DNA from: Phycisphaerae bacterium
GTDB taxonomy: Bacteria; Planctomycetota; Phycisphaerae; UBA1845; Fen-1342
NCBI GenBank assembly: GCA_028277645.1
Contig: JANQFV010000054.1
Location: forward strand, 62,001 to 126,000
Length of the DNA stretch: 64,000 nt
Direction of reading: 5' to 3'
Under the pieces are notes generated by a model. That model made no database searches and was not told the DNA's origin. It saw nothing but the letters and a program-made list of their open reading frames with translations. This document shows, one piece after another, positions 45,035 through 53,379 of the stretch. The position numbers and the translations under genes were made by a program. Within the stretch, counting starts at the first letter, position 1. Each line of letters begins with the position of its first letter.

Positions 45035-46408
45035 ATGCACTATGTGCGCCTCGCTTGCGTGAGTCTCCTCAGCTACGTCTGTCAGGCGGCGCCGCGCGCA
45101 TACGCGCACCCGGGACAGAGCCTCGAAGTCAAGATCGAGATTCGTGACGACGGTGTCCACCAGCGCCTGCTCATCTCGGCCGATCTTGTGCTAGAGCTAT
45201 TCCGTGCAAACAACGTTGAGTACAAGCTGCCGGAGAAGGTCGGCGACGATTACAGCTACGCAGATGCCGACGTCGAGCAGACGTTTCAGGACACCCTGGC
45301 CGACATTTTCGCGTTCGAGAACCCGGTCACCATCGACGACGTCGATGTTGAGCCGGAGTTCCGGGGCGCCGAGTTCGTCGAAGCCGGGATGCCGGGCTAC
45401 CCGGTGTACACGCCGCCCGATGTGCGGGTCACGCTCTTCTACGCCGCCCCTGGCGAACCGCAGCGCGTCTCGCTGATCTGGACCATCTTCCCGCGCGATC
45501 CGATGAGGATGGCGTTTGGACTACCCGAAGCCGGCGGCGTTGTGGCGGAGCTGGATGCCTACGACGAAAATCTCATCATCGTCTTCTCGGAGACCGAGCC
45601 GGAGTACATCTGGCATACGACGCCAGCCACCGCGGCTGACCGGCCCGGGCCGGTCGTTGCCGCGTTAACGCCGCCGCGGCTATCGATCCCAACACTTTCG
45701 ATCGGACTGCTTGTCGCGTGGTTTGTTGTGCTGGGGATTGTTGGCGTAATGCGCGAAACGCGGCGCGTGCCGCGCGGCTTGCTGCTGGCGTCCGTGATAC
45801 CGCTGGCTGCGGCCGGGCTTGCTCGGGACGTGCTCGTCTTACACGTGCAAACACCGTGGGGAACGACGGTCGCGCTGCCCGACGAAACCCAGGCAGAGGA
45901 GATCTTCCGCGCGTTACAGACCAATGTCTACCGCGCGTTCGAGAAGAAGGAACCGAGCGATATCTATGACGTGCTGGCCTACAGCGTCGACGGCGATCTT
46001 CTGGACGAGGTCTACAACGAGGTGTATCAGAGCCTGATTCTGCGCGACCAGGGCGGCGCCGTCGCAAGAATCAAGGGCGTGGAAATCGAGGACGTCACGC
46101 TGGACCACGCCGGTGTGCTGCCCGATGCGCGCACGCCGGCGTTCTCGCTGCGCAGCCGCTGGCGTGTACACGGCGCGGTCTACCACTGGGGACACGTACA
46201 CTCGCGCACCAACGAATACACCGCGAAATTCACCGTCGCCCAGCGTGGCGAAAACTGGAAGCTCACGGCGATCAACGACCTGACCGGTGAGCGAATCGTC
46301 GGCGAAGAAGACGATCCCGCCATACTCGCCCCACCCGAACCCATCAACCCGTTGTTACCGCCGGGCACTGAGCTCTCTCCACCACAATTGCGGGACACGA
46401 CGCCGTGA
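45035..46408 (+). CDS. Membrane protein of unknown function in metal ABC operon
   Basis: I do not recognise a named family. About 457 residues (ATG 45035; GTG 45029 also possible; no clear ribosome site). A signal peptide ends near 'RAYAHPGQ'. A periplasmic part (about 20-200) is rich in acidic residues. Two hydrophobic segments follow ('LSIGLLVAWFVVLGIVGVM' and 'GLLLASVIPLAAAGLA'). The C-terminal part (about 285-440) reads like an NTF2-like or small alpha-beta domain ('TNVYRAFEKKEPSDIYDVL', 'ENWKLTAINDLTGERI'). It overlaps the ABC ATPase gene by 4 nt and starts a five-gene operon, suggesting an accessory role in that transporter. Confidence 0.75.
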   Translation: MHYVRLACVSLLSYVCQAAPRAYAHPGQSLEVKIEIRDDGVHQRLLISADLVLELFRANNVEYKLPEKVGDDYSYADADVEQTFQDTLADIFAFENPVTIDDVDVEPEFRGAEFVEAGMPGYPVYTPPDVRVTLFYAAPGEPQRVSLIWTIFPRDPMRMAFGLPEAGGVVAELDAYDENLIIVFSETEPEYIWHTTPATAADRPGPVVAALTPPRLSIPTLSIGLLVAWFVVLGIVGVMRETRRVPRGLLLASVIPLAAAGLARDVLVLHVQTPWGTTVALPDETQAEEIFRALQTNVYRAFEKKEPSDIYDVLAYSVDGDLLDEVYNEVYQSLILRDQGGAVARIKGVEIEDVTLDHAGVLPDARTPAFSLRSRWRVHGAVYHWGHVHSRTNEYTAKFTVAQRGENWKLTAINDLTGERIVGEEDDPAILAPPEPINPLLPPGTELSPPQLRDTTP

Positions 46409-47091
46409 TCGACAGCGAAGACATCATCAGTCTCGAGGACGTGGCGTTCGGCTACCCAACCGGCGGCTTCGAGCTTCACATTCCCGCCCTTGGAATCCGT
46501 CCACAGGAGCGCGTTGCGGTGATCGGCCCCAGCGGCAGCGGCAAGACCACGCTGATTTCGCTGATCGCCGGCCTGCTTACACCGCGCAGCGGTCATGTCC
46601 GCGTCGCGGACCTCGCGCTGAGCGCGGCCAGTGACACTCACCGCCGATCGTTCCGCATCGCGAACATCGGCTTCGTCTTCCAGGAGTTCGAGCTGCTCGA
46701 CTATCTGTCGGTGCGCGAGAATATCCTGCTGCCTTATCGCGTCAGTAACGCGCTGTGCCTTACGCGAGACGTGCGCGACCGCGCTGCGGAACTGGCCGAG
46801 TCGCTACACATCGCCGACAAGCTGGGCCGCTATCCACGCAAGCTATCGCAGGGTGAGCGCCAGCGGGTCGCCATCTGCCGCGCGTTGATCACGCAACCCG
46901 CGCTGATCATCGCCGACGAGCCGACCGGCAGTCTCGACGTGGAAACGGCTGCCGACATGCTCGATCTGCTGTTCACTGTGGCCGAACAGCACGACGCAAC
47001 CCTGTTGGTCGTGACGCACGATCGCGCGCTGCTCGACCGTTTCGATCGCACGCTCGGCATGCGTGCACTGACCGCGGGGATACACGCATGA
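46405..47091 (+). CDS. ABC transporter ATPase (LolD/MacB type)
   Basis: A 228-residue ATPase. Walker A 'GPSGSGKTTLI', Q-loop 'FVFQEFELLDYL', signature 'KLSQGERQRVAICRAL', Walker B 'LIIADEPTGSLD' and switch His in 'LLVVTHDRALL'. The 'ADEPTGSLD' form is typical of the MacB/LolD/FtsE group that powers FtsX-fold permeases, matching the next gene. GTG start, 4-nt overlaps on both sides. Despite the ZnuA-like partner it does not look like ZnuC. Confidence 0.92.
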   Translation: MIDSEDIISLEDVAFGYPTGGFELHIPALGIRPQERVAVIGPSGSGKTTLISLIAGLLTPRSGHVRVADLALSAASDTHRRSFRIANIGFVFQEFELLDYLSVRENILLPYRVSNALCLTRDVRDRAAELAESLHIADKLGRYPRKLSQGERQRVAICRALITQPALIIADEPTGSLDVETAADMLDLLFTVAEQHDATLLVVTHDRALLDRFDRTLGMRALTAGIHA

Positions 47092-48269
47092 GTGGCGCAC
47101 TGTATCTCGCGTGGCGGTACGTGCTTTATCATCGCGTGAAGACGTTGATTCTGGTGGTATCGCTGACGGTTTCGATGGTCCTGCCGCTCGCGACCCACCT
47201 GTTGATCGAGCGCTACGATCAGCAACTGCGCGCCCGGGCCACAAAGACCCCGCTGCTGATCGGCGCGCCCGGCAAGCGCTTCGACCTCGTGCTCAAAGCG
47301 CTCTACTTCACCGACGCACAGGTCGACTCCGTCCACATGAGCGATGTCGAGGAACTGCGCGCCGGATCCTGGGGCACGCCGATCCCGCTGGAGCTGTCGT
47401 ACACCGTGCAGCGGGGGGAATTTCCGATTGTCGGCACGACGCTCGATTACTTCGGCTTTCGCAAGCTCAGGGTGGCCGAGGGCACGTTGCCGCTACGTCT
47501 GGGTGACACAGTGCTCGGCGCGGACCTCGCCCGCGAACTGGACCTCGGCCCCGGCGATCACATCTTTTCCGACCAGCGGCAACTCTACGACATCACGCAA
47601 ACCTACCCGCTGAAGATGAAAATCGTCGGCGTGCTGAAGAAGGCCGGCACGCCCGACGATCTGGCGGCGTTCGTCGATCTCAAGACGACGTGGATCATCG
47701 CCGGCATTTCGCACGGGCATCAGGACGTGGTACGACCGGACATCGATCCGGCGATGATCATGCAGCGTGACGAGGAAGGCGTGGTCACGAATCCGGGTAT
47801 CGTCGAATACAACGAAGTTACGGACGAGAACATCGACTCGTTTCACACGCACGCGCAGCCCGAGGAGCTACCGCTGTCGGCGATCATCGTGTTGCCGGAC
47901 AGCCCCAAGGCGGCGACGATACTCAAGGCGGAATATCAGCGGCTCGATCGAGCGCAGCGCATGCTCGTACCGGCCGACGTGGTCGACGAGCTAATGGCGC
48001 GCGTCATTCGTGTGCGGCGGTTGTTCGACGCCTGCTTTGCCACGATCGCGTTCGCGACGCTGCTGTTTCTGGTGCTGGTAGTGCTCCTATCCGCCAGACT
48101 GCGCGCTAGAGAGATGGAGATCATGTCGCATATCGGGTGCAGCCGCTGGACCGCGTTTAACCTGCACGCCACCGAGCTGGGCATTGTGCTCGCGTTCAGC
48201 GTGGCACTTTCCGGCGTGATCGCCGGGCTTGTTGTCGCGTGCGTACCGCAATTGGCGCACATTCTGTAG
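47088..48269 (+). CDS. FtsX-fold ABC transporter permease
   Basis: A 393-residue permease: one N-terminal transmembrane helix ('VKTLILVVSLTVSMVLPLA'), a large periplasmic MacB-like domain (about 45-290) and a C-terminal FtsX domain ('LFDACFATIAFATLLFLVLV', 'MEIMSHIGCSRWTAFNLHA', 'LGIVLAFSVALSGVIAGLVV'). The conserved cytoplasmic loop 'AREMEIMSHIGCSR' resembles the coupling segment of MacB/LolC. Such permeases usually drive periplasmic mechanotransmission or lipoprotein/efflux work rather than ion import. It is coupled to the ATPase gene and lies 23 nt before the ZnuA-like lipoprotein gene. Confidence 0.9.
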   Translation: MSGALYLAWRYVLYHRVKTLILVVSLTVSMVLPLATHLLIERYDQQLRARATKTPLLIGAPGKRFDLVLKALYFTDAQVDSVHMSDVEELRAGSWGTPIPLELSYTVQRGEFPIVGTTLDYFGFRKLRVAEGTLPLRLGDTVLGADLARELDLGPGDHIFSDQRQLYDITQTYPLKMKIVGVLKKAGTPDDLAAFVDLKTTWIIAGISHGHQDVVRPDIDPAMIMQRDEEGVVTNPGIVEYNEVTDENIDSFHTHAQPEELPLSAIIVLPDSPKAATILKAEYQRLDRAQRMLVPADVVDELMARVIRVRRLFDACFATIAFATLLFLVLVVLLSARLRAREMEIMSHIGCSRWTAFNLHATELGIVLAFSVALSGVIAGLVVACVPQLAHIL

Positions 48270-48292
48270 TCGTTCAGAAAGCGAGTAGAACC

Positions 48293-49264
48293 ATGAGTAT
48301 TTATTCCTGCCATTCGTCGCCGCGAACCCTGCGTGGAGCAGTCGCGCTTCTCCTTCCGCTCACATTGCTGATCGGAGCTTGCGAGCAGAAGCCAGCCGCG
48401 CACGAGACCGCAAAGCCGGCCACGACCGGAAGCGTTTACGTCACGTTCTATCCGCTCCAGTATTGGGCCGAGCGCATCGCCGGCGAGCACGTGGACGTTG
48501 TCAATCCCTGCCCGGCTGACGCAGATCCGGCGCACTGGACGCCTTCGGACGCGGTGCTCGAAGAGTACCAGACCAAAGCCGATCTGATCATCATCAACGG
48601 CGCGAGCTTCGAGCACTGGCTGGGTCATGTCTCGTTACCCGAGGACCGAATCGTCGACACGGCCGCGGCGTTTAAGGATGAGTTCATCGAGCTCAAGGAC
48701 GGTGTCACGCACAGCCACGGCCCCGGCGGCGAGCACACGCACGTCGGCATCGACGGGCACACGTGGCTCAACCCGCAGAACGCCATCCGGCAAGCGCAGG
48801 CCATCGAGCAGGCCCTGGCCGAGCGGTACCAGGAGCACGCCGAGGCGTTCGCCGTCAATTTCAAAGCGTTGGAGGCGGATCTGAGCGCACTCGACAAGCG
48901 GTTGAAGGCCGTTTCCGAGAAACTGACCGACGAGACGCTGCTCGCCAATCACCCGGCGTGGAACTACCTCGCTCGCCGGTATGGCTGGAATCTCAAGACC
49001 TATCACCTCGATCCCGAGGAAATGCCGGACGTCGCTGCGTTCACCAAGCTCACAATGGAACTCGCGCAGAAACCCGCACGCTTCATACTCTGGGAATCTG
49101 AGCCAATGGCAGAGATCGCAGATCGCTTTGGTAAGGAGCTCGGTTTGACGTCGATCGTGTTCTCCCCCTGCGAGTCAATCGACGCGGAGCAGGTCGAAGC
49201 CGGCGAGGACTTCCTTACCATGATGAACGCGAACGTCGATCGGCTCGAACAGACGGTGCAGTAG
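48293..49264 (+). CDS. ZnuA-like metal-binding lipoprotein
   Basis: A 323-residue cluster-A-I type solute-binding protein for Zn or Mn. ATG 48293 gives a lipoprotein signal ending in 'TLLIGACEQKP' (lipobox Cys). Metal-site features: 'HWTPSDAVLEEYQTKADLII', a His-rich loop 'HSHGPGGEHTHVGIDGH' typical of zinc-specific members, 'LANHPAWNYLARRYGW' and 'ILWESEPMAEIADRFG'. Normal partners would be a ZnuB/ZnuC pair; here it sits with a LolD/FtsX pair, so it may be part of a non-canonical zinc system. Confidence 0.9.
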   Translation: MSIYSCHSSPRTLRGAVALLLPLTLLIGACEQKPAAHETAKPATTGSVYVTFYPLQYWAERIAGEHVDVVNPCPADADPAHWTPSDAVLEEYQTKADLIIINGASFEHWLGHVSLPEDRIVDTAAAFKDEFIELKDGVTHSHGPGGEHTHVGIDGHTWLNPQNAIRQAQAIEQALAERYQEHAEAFAVNFKALEADLSALDKRLKAVSEKLTDETLLANHPAWNYLARRYGWNLKTYHLDPEEMPDVAAFTKLTMELAQKPARFILWESEPMAEIADRFGKELGLTSIVFSPCESIDAEQVEAGEDFLTMMNANVDRLEQTVQ

Positions 49265-49269
49265 TTCAG

Positions 49270-50499
49270 GTGCAGTCGCGCTCCACACATCTCGGTCTGT
49301 TCGCAATGTTGCTCGTCACGAGCGTAAGTGTTCCATCGGTTTGCGCGCACGACGGTCATACCTTCGGCAACCCGTTTCATCCGGTGCCCGTCCGCAAGGC
49401 GTGTCTGCTCGCGAGACGGGAACACAAGCTGGTCTTCGTGTATGCGACGGCACCCGGTAAAGCCGCACCGACGTACCTGGAACGGCCAAGCTGGCGTCAC
49501 TGGCGGGCGCTCGATCTACTCATTCGCGAAGCGGTGGCCGTCAAGGTCAACGGGGCGGATGGCGACACCGAACTGTCGGCGTATGAGAGCGCGACCGACT
49601 CGTTGCCGCTGATCCTACTGCTCGACGCAGACGGTCGCGAACTGCATCGCCTTACGGGCGATGTGTCCGTCGACGAGCTGAACACGAAGCTCACCGAGTG
49701 GCTGAGCGATGCCGGTACGCTCGAGCGGGCCCGTCGAGCGGCGGCCAACGCGAATAGCGAGTCGCCGATCGGTCGCGAGCGACTTGCCGCCGCCCTGGCG
49801 CGCAGCGGCCAGATCGAAGCAGCGCTGGACGAATACAAATGGTGTGTGAATGTCGCGATGGTCAAAAACCCCATCTACGCCAATGCGCGCCGACGATTCG
49901 TCTGCAAGACGCTCGTGGCGCTGGCAGCCGAGCATCCGCAGGCGCGGACAATGGTCGCGCGGTTGCAGAACGAGATGGAGCACATCCTGCTCCACGAGCG
50001 CGATCATCCGAACATCGCGCGCAACGTCGCCGAGTTGAACCTCTGCTTGGGCCAGCCCGAACGCACGTTGTCGCTGTACGACCGATTGCCCGAGCGCAGC
50101 CGCGCGAAGCAAATCCTGTTCGACAGCGTCATCGATCAGCTCGTCCAGCACCGGCGATACGAAGAAGTGCTGGCCACTGTTGAACCCCTCCAGGCGTTTC
50201 GCCAGGAAGTGATCATGGCCCGCAGTCGGCGCTTCGCCTGCGCCGAGACACCCGACATGCGAAACGAGCGCGGCACAAAGACGTTCGCGGTCGCTCGTGG
50301 TGCAATGCTCGTAGAAGCGCTGGCGGCAAGCGACCACACTGATGAGGCTGAGAAGCTGCTACGTGCCATTCTGCGTTTCCAGGATGATGACGAATGCCAG
50401 GAACTATTGATGCAGCATATCCGGCGATCCGGCTGTGGACGGCTGCTGGAACTCGTGCGCCCAGCACCCACCGGTGAGCCTGATACGACACAACCCTAG
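49270..50499 (+). CDS. Secreted protein with thioredoxin-like N-terminus, function unknown
   Basis: A 409-residue protein with GTG start, 5 nt after the metal-binding lipoprotein gene. A signal peptide ends at 'VPSVCAHDGH'; the mature N-terminus begins with His/Asp residues that could bind metal. Residues about 40-150 look like a thioredoxin fold ('REHKLVFVYATAPGKAAP', 'DSLPLILLLDADGRELHRL') but the CxxC redox site is missing. Residues about 150-395 are helical and TPR-like ('IGRERLAAALARSGQIEAAL', 'NIARNVAELNLCLGQPERTL'). Last gene of the metal-ABC operon; no function is assigned. Confidence 0.75.
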   Translation: MQSRSTHLGLFAMLLVTSVSVPSVCAHDGHTFGNPFHPVPVRKACLLARREHKLVFVYATAPGKAAPTYLERPSWRHWRALDLLIREAVAVKVNGADGDTELSAYESATDSLPLILLLDADGRELHRLTGDVSVDELNTKLTEWLSDAGTLERARRAAANANSESPIGRERLAAALARSGQIEAALDEYKWCVNVAMVKNPIYANARRRFVCKTLVALAAEHPQARTMVARLQNEMEHILLHERDHPNIARNVAELNLCLGQPERTLSLYDRLPERSRAKQILFDSVIDQLVQHRRYEEVLATVEPLQAFRQEVIMARSRRFACAETPDMRNERGTKTFAVARGAMLVEALAASDHTDEAEKLLRAILRFQDDDECQELLMQHIRRSGCGRLLELVRPAPTGEPDTTQP

Positions 50500-50578
50500 T
50501 CGTTCTCAAGACTTGGTATCACTCCCACCCGGCGGAAACTAACCGGTATTTAACATCCTAATTACTCTCTATACCTGT

Positions 50579-50584
50579 TAGAAT
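50579..50584 (+). promoter_or_regulatory. Candidate -10 element in an AT-rich patch upstream of the beta-helix gene
   Basis: TAGAAT (5 of 6 to the -10 consensus) lies in an AT-rich stretch (about 50545-50590) that stands out from the surrounding GC-rich DNA. No strong -35 is visible at 16-18 nt. The gene start is about 100 nt downstream. Confidence 0.3.
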
Positions 50585-50684
50585 TATATGGGTGGCAGAA
50601 TTTGAGCCTCTCACAGCGGCGAACTGCCGTTGTCGTACAAACGGGAGGCACGCGATGGACGGTCCAGATCTCGGAGGGTGCATC

Positions 50685-53339
50685 ATGGCACACAGGCATC
50701 TACGAACATTCTCGCATTGGCTGCCGGTGACGGTCTGCACGTTTTTCGCCCCGACCATACTCGCTGACACGCTCCACGTGCCAGGGGACTACGCCACGAT
50801 CCAGGCCGCGATCGACGCCGCCGTCACCGGTGACGAAGTGATCGTCGCCGACGGAACGTACACTGGCGACGGCAACAAGAACCTCGATTTCGGAGGCAAG
50901 GAGATCACAGTACGCAGCGCGTCGGGCGATCCGGCGTTGTGTATCATCGACTGTGAGAGCATCGGCTGCGGATTCGTATTCAACAGTGATGAGAGCGCCG
51001 GCGCGATCGTCGCTGATATGAAGATAACCAACGGGGCCGGATTCGATACGGGTGATCCGGACAAGCTCCATGGCGGCGGCATTTATTGTCGCGAAGCGAG
51101 TCCGACGATCACCGGTTGCATAATCAGGGATAATACGACAACGGGCGAGTCCGCTAACGGTGGCGGCGTCTACGTGCGGGGTGGCGCGCCGACATTCTCG
51201 AACTGCGTGATCCGCGCAAACGTCGCCCAACACTGGGGTGGCGGCATATTCCTCCAGGATTCTGGTAACGCAACACTGATCAATTGTCTGATCGATGGAA
51301 ATTCGGGCGACAGCAGTGGCGGTGGCGGCTACTGCGAAGGGCACGACGCGAGCCTGATCAACTGCGCGATTACCAGGAATGCAGCCACCTTCGGCGCCGG
51401 CTTCGGATGCACGGCGAGCAATCTGACGATGACGAACTGCGTCATCAGCGAGAATGCGGACGGTATTGCGTTCTACTCCTTCGCCGCCACACCAACGTTG
51501 ACGAACTGCACGATTACGGCGAACGTCGGAACAGCATGTCGCTCGGTCGATAGCGCTGTCACAATTACAAACTGCGTCCTCTGGAACGACGACTGGCCGG
51601 AAATCGTGATCGAGTCGGGCGGCTCACCAACGGTATCGTATTCAAACGTGCAGGGCGGCTGGGCCGGCACTGGCAACCTTGCGCTGGACCCACTGTTTGC
51701 GTTTCCGACCGACGGGCACCTGCTGCCCACGTCGCCCTGCATCGATAGCGGTACGAACGCGCCCGCTGGCGGGCTTCCGGCTACGGACGCCGATGGCAAC
51801 GCACGATCGCTGGATGGCGATGGCGACCTGGTGGCCGTAACAGACATGGGAGCATACGAGTTCAATACGGCGGCGCCCTCGATTGCGCTAAGCGCGACGA
51901 GATTCGATTTTATCGCGCTGCCCGGAGGCGCTGCCCCGACGGATCAGACGCTCTCCCTGCGCAACGCCGGCGGCGCCACTTTGAACTGGGAAATCGCCAA
52001 CCTACCCAGTTGGCTGTCCGCGGCGCCAGCCTCGGGCAGTTCAAGCGGCGAAGTGAACTTGGTCACGCTCAGCGTGGATACCAGCGGCCTGCCGGCCGGT
52101 ACGTACGTCGCTGCGCTGACGGCCTCCGATCCGGCCGCCGTCAACACACCCCGCGAATTGACCGTAGAGTTGCGTCTGACGAGCACACTGCACGTACCTG
52201 CGGAGTATGCCACGATTCAGGCGGCCATCGACGCCGCGCCCGTCGGCGCCCAGATCGCGGTGGCCGATGGAACGTACACGGGCGTGGGCAACAGAGATCT
52301 CGACTTTGGTGGAAAGTCGATCACCGTAGGCAGTGCGTCAGGTGACCCGACACTGTGCATCATCGACTGCGAGAACGCCGGTCGCGGCATTCGCTTCAAT
52401 AGCGGGGAAGGCCCCGATTCGGTCTTTGACGGTTTCACCATCACCAACGGAAGCCAGATAGACGGTAGCGGCGGCGGAATCGCGTGCATAAGCAACAGCA
52501 GTCCCACCATCTCGAATTGCGTGCTTCGAGAAAACGTAGCGAAGTACGGCGGCGGGATCTTCTGCAAATCAAGTAGCCCCGTGGTCACCGGTTGCATGAT
52601 CGCTGACAACACTGCCAGCAATCGTGGTGGTGGCGTGCGATGCTGGGCGTCGGCTCACCCGATGCTTGTGAACTGCGCCATTGTCCGAAACTCCAGTGAT
52701 CACCTCGCCGGTGGGCTGGACTGCCAGCAAAGCAGCGATCCCTCGCTCACGAACTGCACCATCACCGCTAACGTTGCCGACACGGAGGGTGGCGGCGTCT
52801 ACTGCTCCTCAGCCTCCGAACCGACGTTTGCCAACTGCATTGTCTGGGGCAACACGCCTGACGCGGTGTCAGCCGACCCCTATGCGCCCGAATTCATCTA
52901 TTCCGACATTGAAGGTGGTTGGACAGGGGCCGGCAACATCGACTCCGACCCACTCTTCCTCGATCCGAACAACGGCGACTATCACCTGGCAGCCACCTCT
53001 CCGTGCCTCGACACCGGCAGGGACGAATCACTCCCAGGGGGCCTTGTGGGCGACTTGGACGGTCTGCCCCGGATCACAGACGGTGACGGCGTCGGCGTTC
53101 CGCCAGCACATGTTGACATGGGCGCTTACGAGCGGCCGGCCCTGCTGCCGGGCGACCTGAACTGCGACGGCGTCGTGGACTTCGGTGACATCAACCCGTT
53201 CGTGCTGCGGCTGGTTGATCCCGTTGGTTATCCGGCTCAGCACCCGGGTTGCATCGACGAGAACGCGGATGTCAATGGCGATCAGTCGGTCGACTTCGGC
53301 GATATCAACGCGTTCGTCGCGCTGCTAACTGGTTCGTGA
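50685..53339 (+). CDS. Secreted duplicated beta-helix protein with dockerin-like C-terminus
   Basis: An 884-residue protein. ATG 50685 is chosen for GGAGGG 6 nt upstream and the signal peptide that follows; ATG 50655 is an alternative. Two right-handed beta-helix (pectate-lyase-like) halves each open with the same module: 'YATIQAAIDAAVTGDEVIVA' (about residue 35) and 'YATIQAAIDAAPVGAQIAVA' (about 505). Between them lies a BACON-like beta-sandwich ('LSLRNAGGATLNWEIANLPS'). The C-terminus is a dockerin-like domain with two Ca loops ('DLNCDGVVDFGDINPF', 'ADVNGDQSVDFGDINAFV'). It probably binds or cleaves polysaccharide; no catalytic residues could be assigned. Confidence 0.85.
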   Translation: MAHRHLRTFSHWLPVTVCTFFAPTILADTLHVPGDYATIQAAIDAAVTGDEVIVADGTYTGDGNKNLDFGGKEITVRSASGDPALCIIDCESIGCGFVFNSDESAGAIVADMKITNGAGFDTGDPDKLHGGGIYCREASPTITGCIIRDNTTTGESANGGGVYVRGGAPTFSNCVIRANVAQHWGGGIFLQDSGNATLINCLIDGNSGDSSGGGGYCEGHDASLINCAITRNAATFGAGFGCTASNLTMTNCVISENADGIAFYSFAATPTLTNCTITANVGTACRSVDSAVTITNCVLWNDDWPEIVIESGGSPTVSYSNVQGGWAGTGNLALDPLFAFPTDGHLLPTSPCIDSGTNAPAGGLPATDADGNARSLDGDGDLVAVTDMGAYEFNTAAPSIALSATRFDFIALPGGAAPTDQTLSLRNAGGATLNWEIANLPSWLSAAPASGSSSGEVNLVTLSVDTSGLPAGTYVAALTASDPAAVNTPRELTVELRLTSTLHVPAEYATIQAAIDAAPVGAQIAVADGTYTGVGNRDLDFGGKSITVGSASGDPTLCIIDCENAGRGIRFNSGEGPDSVFDGFTITNGSQIDGSGGGIACISNSSPTISNCVLRENVAKYGGGIFCKSSSPVVTGCMIADNTASNRGGGVRCWASAHPMLVNCAIVRNSSDHLAGGLDCQQSSDPSLTNCTITANVADTEGGGVYCSSASEPTFANCIVWGNTPDAVSADPYAPEFIYSDIEGGWTGAGNIDSDPLFLDPNNGDYHLAATSPCLDTGRDESLPGGLVGDLDGLPRITDGDGVGVPPAHVDMGAYERPALLPGDLNCDGVVDFGDINPFVLRLVDPVGYPAQHPGCIDENADVNGDQSVDFGDINAFVALLTGS
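50766..51030 (+). repeat. Beta-helix opening module, copy 1
   Basis: First copy of an internal duplication encoding the opening of the beta-helix, from 'DTLHVPGDYATIQ' through the 'ASGDPALCIIDCES' segment. It is about 1.4 kb upstream of copy 2 and in the same frame. Confidence 0.75.
52182..52460 (+). repeat. Beta-helix opening module, copy 2
   Basis: Second copy, from 'STLHVPAEYATIQ' through 'ASGDPTLCIIDCEN'. Protein similarity to copy 1 is very high, indicating duplication within the gene. Confidence 0.75.
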
Positions 53340-53379
53340 TCTGACTAGCCCGTGCTATGACCTGCCCCTGACGTCGGCT

